A program made the position numbers and the translations under genes. Below are positions 22,712 through 26,709 of a stretch of 26,709 bases of DNA, in pieces; position 1 is the first letter of the stretch, and each line of letters begins with the position of its first letter. The stretch is from contig WRDC01000003.1 in assembly GCA_009783635.1 (NCBI GenBank), forward strand, positions 1-26,709, written 5' to 3'. The notes under the pieces are model-generated. The model made no database searches. It saw nothing but the letters and a program-made list of their open reading frames with translations, and had not been told where the DNA came from. The stretch comes from Methanimicrococcus sp. (GTDB lineage: Archaea > Halobacteriota > Methanosarcinia > Methanosarcinales > Methanosarcinaceae).

Positions 22712-23220
22712 TTCGACCAATGAAATACGCAATTTACATACTGCTCGGCTTTATTTGGATTTTAATCAGCGGCGGTTTTTCCATTGGCAATTACCTGGTC
22801 GGCGTGTTCTTTTCGTATTTGATTTTGTATCCGTTTAAGGATCTGTTCACTTTTACGGATTCGGCCGGCGACATCGTTCGCAAAATTCCGAAAAAGTTTG
22901 TCTATCTTTATGTTTTAATCCGTGAAATTGTGAAATCCAACTTCTACATGGCTTACAAAATCCTTCAGCCGAAACTGGACATCCGCCCGGGCATTATTGC
23001 TTATCCGTTCACGACTTCCAGAAGCGTTTCAACAACACTTTTAGCGAACACCATTTCTCTGACGCCCGGAACTTTGATTGTGGACGTCCACGTCAAAAAT
23101 CCAACGTTAAAGGGTCCGGGCATTTATTACGTCCATTCGATTTACATCGAAAGCCCGAAAGCCATTCGTGACAGCATCCGCGACGACATTGAACAACCCG
23201 TTTTGGAGGCGTTTGAATGA
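22708..23220 (+). CDS. mrpE: Mrp antiporter subunit E
   Basis: 170 residues, normal for MrpE. Two N-terminal membrane helices are followed by a soluble domain with the family pattern L-A-N-T-I-S-L-T-P-G-T-L near residue 115. The ATG overlaps the mrpD stop (ATGA) and has GGAGGAG upstream. Confidence 0.93.
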   Translation: MIRPMKYAIYILLGFIWILISGGFSIGNYLVGVFFSYLILYPFKDLFTFTDSAGDIVRKIPKKFVYLYVLIREIVKSNFYMAYKILQPKLDIRPGIIAYPFTTSRSVSTTLLANTISLTPGTLIVDVHVKNPTLKGPGIYYVHSIYIESPKAIRDSIRDDIEQPVLEAFE

Positions 23221-23489
23221 TTGAGTTCATTACGGTGACCAACATTGCATTGATCATCGCGATGGCAGCTTTGTTCTTGGCGGTTTACAGAGTTTTTGTC
23301 GGTCCGACAATCATGGACCGCATTGCGGCGTCGGACGCGATTGGAAACACATTGGTTGTGATTTTCGCGATTTACGCTTTCTCACAGCAGTCGGAATTTT
23401 TGATTGACATTGCGCTTCTGCTCGCTTTGATTTCCTTCATCGGAACTTTGGCGATGGCAAAATACATTGACAAAGGAGAAGTGATTTGA
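23217..23489 (+). CDS. mrpF: Mrp antiporter subunit F
   Basis: 90 residues, three membrane helices, with the MrpF signature G-P-T-I-M-D-R-I-A-A-S-D near residue 30. The ATG overlaps the mrpE stop by 4 bases (ATGA). Confidence 0.94.
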   Translation: MIEFITVTNIALIIAMAALFLAVYRVFVGPTIMDRIAASDAIGNTLVVIFAIYAFSQQSEFLIDIALLLALISFIGTLAMAKYIDKGEVI

Positions 23490-24193
23490 TGCCGGAATTT
23501 TTGGATTTTGCTCTTCTTCGCCTTTACATCAGTTACTTCTTTCTTCTCTTCGGCGCCATTGATCTCCTTATCGGAATGATTGGTTTGGTCCGTCTGCCCG
23601 ATGTTTACAACAGGCTGCACGCCACAACAAAAATTGCGACAACAGGAGCCTTTTTTGTTCTTTTGAGTATTCTGATCCGGGAGGGCTTCACGTCTTTCGG
23701 ATTCAAAGCAATCGCTGTCGGTATTTTCCTCCTTATGACGGCTCCCGTCGCCGGTCACGTGATTGCGAGAGCGGCTTATAACATCAATATTCCGCCGTGT
23801 GACCAAACGCTTTATGACGCTTACTGCGGCAAACGTCAGGGCGATTATTGTGACGACTATGATTTCCACGAAGGTTCTTACGTTTATGTGGACTTGGACC
23901 GCCGCGAACATGAACACAGTCAAGGGGATCATTTCGAGGAGCATCTGGTTGGCCAGTTCTCCGAAGAATTGACGGGTTTGGTCCACGACGTTGATAAATC
24001 CACGCCCGACGAGGTCCGCCCCGTCGATGATATCCAAGACGACGAAGAACTCATCACCGGTTCCGAATCTCCTGATAAAGCGGCAGCTGTCTTTGATGAA
24101 TTTGAAGAAGAATAGGCTCCGTCAGAAGACGAACAAACAACAGTCTCCGAAGACGAGGAATCTGGGGACGAAAAGACGGAATCCGAAAAATAA
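23489..24193 (+). CDS. mrpG: Mrp antiporter subunit G with acidic tail, TAG readthrough
   Basis: The first 100 or so residues are a normal MrpG: three membrane helices with G-L-V-R-L-P-D-V-Y-N-R-L-H-A near residue 35 and T-A-P-V-A-G-H near residue 86. A soluble acidic tail of about 100 residues follows, not usual for the family. TAG at 24113-24115 follows F-E-E-E, but the frame continues for 25 more codons, 11 of them Asp or Glu, to TAA at 24191. The composition matches the tail before the TAG, so readthrough (probably pyrrolysine at residue 209) gives 234 residues. The ATG 23489 is 10 bases after AGGAG and overlaps the mrpF stop by one base. An in-frame TTG just before it is ignored. Confidence 0.82.
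24113..24115 (+). other. In-frame amber codon, candidate pyrrolysine residue 209 of MrpG
   Basis: TAG stands between F-E-E-E and A-P-S-E-D-E. The 25 codons after it keep the acidic composition of the codons before it and end in TAA. If TAG were the true stop, such continuity would not be expected. Confidence 0.65.
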
Positions 24194-24364
24194 GAAGATC
24201 AGGAATCCGAGATAAGAAGATCAGGAATCCGAGATAAGAAAATCGGAATCCGAGATAAGAAGATCAGGAATCCGAGATAAGAAAATCGGAATCCGAAATA
24301 AGAAAATCGGGAATTCATGAAATAAAAAGATTAGGAATTCGGGAAACAAAAAAATCCGGAATCC
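24190..24364 (+). repeat. About eight tandem 21-24-bp repeats starting at the mrpG stop
   Basis: Units are ATAAGAAGATCAGGAATCCGAG (24190, 24212, 24255) and ATAAGAAAATCGGAATCCGAG (24234, 24277 with a last-base change). Decaying copies lie at 24298, 24322 and 24344. The unit closely resembles the last codons and stop of mrpG (GGAATCCGAAAAATAAGAA), so it seems to have grown from the gene end. Confidence 0.85.
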
Positions 24365-24642
24365 TAATCCGATTTTTCGAAGACCGGCTATTCAAAGCCG
24401 GAAATCTTCATTTTGCTCCGGGCCGTTCAAACGGGGTTTGCGGCAACGACTCGGGACGTTTCGGATCGTTTAAAAGAAGGGTTGCGCCAAGCCGGCCGTG
24501 GGGTCAACTACCGGCATTTCAAACGGATTAAAAAAAACGAGTGTGTTTTAAGCGGACTTAAAACACGCCGGCCTCCTCCTTTTCATTCGGAAACCGATTT
24601 TATTGGATACTTTAGTTTGTTAGAATACTTTAAATTAAAGAA
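24365..24642. other. Unassigned stretch between the repeats and the TRAM gene
   Basis: No convincing gene. A hairpin CCGGCT/AGCCGG (24384-24401) may end the mrp transcript. The plus-strand frame through 24413-24742 crosses the TRAM gene on the other strand and has no start signals. The TRAM terminator lies at 24527-24566. The GC-rich part 24403-24530 is unexplained. Confidence 0.4.
24527..24566 (-). terminator. Terminator of the TRAM gene
   Basis: On the minus strand GTGTTTTAAG pairs with CTTAAAACAC (10 bp) around a 4-base loop and is followed by ACTCGTTTTTTTTAATCC. It lies about 75 bases after the TRAM stop. Confidence 0.75.
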
Positions 24643-24870
24643 TTACTCGACAACGGTTGCGAATGCGTATTTGGGAAGAACTCTTGTAATTTTGACTGTG
24701 ACTTCTTCGCCGGCAACAGTGTCGGGGACAAAAATGACGTAGCCTTCAATTCTGGCAATGCCGTCGCCTTTTTGGGCGATGTCTTCGATTTTTACGTCAT
24801 ATGTCTTGCCTTCGGAAACCGGTGCGGAGACATTCTCATTACTGTTCTTAAACATTGAATTTTTAAACAT
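24643..24870 (-). CDS. Small TRAM-domain protein
   Basis: 75 residues, nearly all a TRAM domain: G-K-T-Y-D-V-K-I-E-D-I-A-Q-K-G-D-G-I-A-R near residues 21-40, then V-I-F-V-P-D-T-V-A-G-E-E-V. Single-domain TRAM proteins of Methanosarcina bind RNA and act as cold-responsive RNA chaperones; the same role is inferred here. The first ten codons are a doubled M-F-K-N-S unit, so either ATG 24870 or ATG 24855 could start. 24870 has AAAGGT upstream and is preferred. Confidence 0.9.
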   Translation of the reverse strand: MFKNSMFKNSNENVSAPVSEGKTYDVKIEDIAQKGDGIARIEGYVIFVPDTVAGEEVTVKITRVLPKYAFATVVE

Positions 24871-25198
24871 TTTAATTACCTTTATTTATTTTGGCCTTCA
24901 CTCGCAGAGAGTGTCAACTTTGGAAAACTAATTTAAAAGAAATCAAACCGATGTCGTCAAATTGCCAGGCAAAAAGAGAAAAGTCAGAATCCAATAAATT
25001 AATTGTAAATGAGTAGTCAAACCTGATATAAATAAGTTCCGAACTTCCGGTATCTGAATTATCAATAACAGGCGGTCTTTTTTATTGACATTTTTGTTTT
25101 CTTTTTTAAAACAGGACCGACATCCTTCGGTTTTATCTGAAAAAGTTTATTTAAAGAAACCGTGTCACAGAAAGTTTACGTTTTTATCCGCGCCGCCC
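24871..25198. other. Intergenic region upstream of the TRAM gene
   Basis: No gene is seen in 328 bases. A leftward TATA-like TTTTAAATTA lies near 24940-24931, with a small hairpin CACTC/GAGTG (24899-24913) in the predicted leader. At 25025-25046 a TATA-like GATATAAAT directly adjoins a palindrome AAGTTCCGAACTT (25034-25046); it could serve either strand. Confidence 0.4.
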
Positions 25199-26026
25199 TC
25201 AAATCTTTCGAAATTCCGCCAGTTTCTTTTTGAAAAATTCTTTTCCTTCCAGAAATTCATCAACAGAGAATACTTCAAAATTAAAAGTTTCATCATAATC
25301 GCCAAGATTGCGAAGAGACGTATAATCAATGATCCCCTGTCCCGGGGCGAGATGTTCGTCGCCGCCGTAGCGGCCGTTATTGACGCCGTGATTGTCATGA
25401 ATATGGACATGAACAACAAGCGGGGAAACCGTTTTTATGAAAGCCGCCAATTTTTCCTGATTGCCGCCGCACGTCAGATTGGCGTGACCGATATCAAGCG
25501 TCGCGCCTAAATAATCGGAATCCACCAGATGAACGGCCGACACAAGCTCTTCCGCCTGACAGCATAAGTTCAGCGGGTCTGTATATTCTTTATTTTCAAG
25601 CCCGATCATTACGCCGACATCTTCCGCGTAAACTGCCAGCTGTTTCAGATTATTGACCATCCGGCCGAATGATTTTTTGGCGCCGCCTTCCGTAATTCTT
25701 CCGGGATGAACAACGAGAACATCAACGCCGGCGTGCGCCGAAATATCCAGCGCTTCGTACATCAGCGAAAACTCATCCGGTCCCATGTTTGCCGTATCGA
25801 CCGCCAGCTCCTTAGGGTGTTCGCCTTCCGGATCGGGGAAATAGGGGGCGTGCGCCGTGCAGTAAAAATCGTATGAAAAGAATTCATCAAAAAAAGCGTC
25901 CAAACGGTCCGTTTGAAGTTCTTTGCCTTTGTAAAGATTCATTTTGGGAATGTAAAGTTCAATCGAATCTGTCTGCCCATCCAGTTCGGACAACGGACCC
26001 GCAAATGACGAAACACCGAATTTCAT
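25199..26026 (-). CDS. Xylose-isomerase-like TIM-barrel protein (sugar phosphate isomerase/epimerase or AP-endonuclease 2 family)
   Basis: 275 residues from ATG 26026. The fold pattern of the xylose-isomerase-like superfamily is clear: S-I-E-L-Y near residue 24, T-A-H-A-P-Y near 55, V-V-H-P-G-R near 101, G-L-E-N-K-E near 140, T-L-D-I-G-H-A-N-L near 178, H-V-H-I-H-D-N-H-G near 207 and F-E-V-F-S near 253. The His, Glu and Asp residues in these motifs normally bind divalent metal. The substrate cannot be told. A longer frame from TTG 26047 is rejected: the TATA box (AATATAATT, near 26058-26050) predicts a start close to ATG 26026, so the mRNA is probably leaderless. Confidence 0.82.
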   Translation of the reverse strand: MKFGVSSFAGPLSELDGQTDSIELYIPKMNLYKGKELQTDRLDAFFDEFFSYDFYCTAHAPYFPDPEGEHPKELAVDTANMGPDEFSLMYEALDISAHAGVDVLVVHPGRITEGGAKKSFGRMVNNLKQLAVYAEDVGVMIGLENKEYTDPLNLCCQAEELVSAVHLVDSDYLGATLDIGHANLTCGGNQEKLAAFIKTVSPLVVHVHIHDNHGVNNGRYGGDEHLAPGQGIIDYTSLRNLGDYDETFNFEVFSVDEFLEGKEFFKKKLAEFRKI

Positions 26027-26057
26027 AAAGAGAGTGTAAGGAGACAAGAATTATATT

Positions 26058-26149
26058 AAGGTGTCTTAACGTGTCTCAAGGTGTCATTAAGGTGTCATTA
26101 ACGCGTCTTAAGGTGTCTTAACGTGTCTTAAGGTGTCTTAAGGTGCCTG
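26058..26149. repeat. Nine tandem 10-11-bp repeats (AAGGTGTCTT)
   Basis: Units start at 26058, 26068, 26078, 26089, 26100, 26110, 26120, 26130 and 26140. The consensus is AA[G/C]GTGTCTT, with single-base changes, and the outer bases AAG/CTT are self-complementary. The array overlaps the TATA box of the TIM-barrel gene at its left end and lies upstream of the CimA-like gene. Confidence 0.85.
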
Positions 26150-26277
26150 AAAATTGCGGCCTGCCGCCTTCGGCTCTGTCTCAGTTTTAAAATTGTAACC
26201 GAAGCTGAAAGTGACGGGCGCCATTTTTAACGATAAAACATGATAAATGTAGGAAAACGTATTTAATACATGAATGA

Positions 26278-26709
26278 ATGTTCTGTTTGAATTTCGGCGA
26301 AACATTTCGGCTGCATAATCCGACCGACAATGTGCCGTTATATCAACTATCCAAAGAGGGGATTATATTATTCGAAAATCTGCGTTTCCTTGATACGACG
26401 CTTCGTGACGGTGAACAAACTCCGGGCGTGGCGTTGAGTACAGACGATAAAATAAAAATAGCAACAGCCTTGGATGACTTAGGCGTTCATGTCATTGAAG
26501 CGGGTTCTGCCGTCACATCCGCCGGGGAGCGCGCCGCAATTAAAGCGGTTGGGTCTCGGGCTGAAGGCTGAAATTTGCAGCTATTGCAGAATGCGCACGG
26601 ATGACATTGATCTGGCGCTGGAATGCGATGTTGATTCGGTCCATCTTGTTGTTCCGTCTTCTAATCTTCATATTGAGACGAAGCTGAAGAAAGACATCCG
26701 CAATAAACA
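26278..26709 (+). pseudogene. cimA: CimA/LeuA-family acyltransferase (citramalate or isopropylmalate synthase), frameshifted and cut by the window end
   Basis: This family adds acetyl-CoA to a 2-oxo acid for isoleucine or leucine synthesis. The first frame has the metal/substrate motif F-L-D-T-T-L-R-D-G-E-Q-T-P-G-V near residue 37, then I-E-A-G-S-A-V-T-S-A-G-E-R, and meets TGA at 26569. The family sequence goes on in another frame from about CTG 26561 (L-K-A-E-I-C-S-Y-C-R, then D-V-D-S-V-H-L-V-V-P) to the window end. One base deleted or two added near 26545-26561 would restore it. Homologs have roughly K-A-V-x-x-E-G-L-K-A-E here, which fits a 2-base loss. The wording of the motifs favours citramalate synthase over homocitrate synthase. 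The start is unclear: ATG 26278 adds about 30 residues before the family domain and has no ribosome site. The frameshift could also be a sequence error. Confidence 0.75.

Noticed and set aside
24190..24364. Possible CRISPR array
   Set aside because: Repeats are back to back with no unique spacers. The same holds for the arrays at 13424 and 26058, and no cas genes are present.
24424..24445. tRNA-like GTTCAAAC between C and G runs
   Set aside because: No 5-bp T stem, acceptor stem or anticodon arm can be built around it.
24413..24742. Plus-strand ORF of 109 codons
   Set aside because: It overlaps the TRAM gene on the other strand and its terminator, starts with TTG and lacks a ribosome site.

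Overview
The window looks like a methanogenic archaeon of the Methanosarcina group (Methanosarcinaceae; a reduced, host-associated member such as Methanimicrococcus would fit, but this is inference). Evidence: two methanogenesis marker proteins (14 and 12), an S-layer protein with two Methanosarcina-type DUF1608 domains, a group II chaperonin (thermosome), an archaeal GatC/GatA pair, a small TRAM protein, archaeal TATA boxes, and in-frame amber codons that behave as sense (pyrrolysine) codons.

Layout. 1-484 (-): gatC and the start of gatA. 942-2381 (+): marker protein 14, interrupted by one in-frame TAG. 2482-2796 (-): DUF2098 protein. 2995-6194 (+): arylacetate-CoA ligase, tandem-ACT protein, DUF2103 protein, marker protein 12. 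6195-6436: tandem hairpin repeats between converging genes. 6437-10300 (-): large composite S-layer protein. 10403-13174 (-): thiL and citrate synthase, separated by a perfect terminator hairpin of the same repeat family. 13175-14019: a long regulatory stretch with an 18-bp iteron array, three palindromes and a 4 x 12-bp repeat. 14020-15654 (+): thermosome subunit. 15837-16876 (-): an orphan immunity-like protein and a 41-residue Lys/Ala/Pro-repeat protein. 17402-24193 (+): a complete seven-gene mrpABCDEFG antiporter operon, with every junction tight or overlapping. 24643-26026 (-): TRAM protein and a xylose-isomerase-like TIM-barrel protein. 26278-end (+): a frameshifted CimA/LeuA-family gene.

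The main observation is genetic-code use. Two genes (marker 14 and mrpG) meet a TAG after which the same frame continues as credible protein. In marker 14 this restores the conserved C-terminal part; in mrpG it continues a highly acidic tail. None of the 22 genes whose ends can be seen uses TAG as its final stop (9 TAA, 13 TGA, counting the two genes after readthrough). This points to proteome-level pyrrolysine insertion outside the methylamine methyltransferases. Other points of interest are a histidine-rich loop in MrpD, several tandem-repeat arrays at promoters and gene ends, and a dispersed terminator-hairpin family with compensatory changes.
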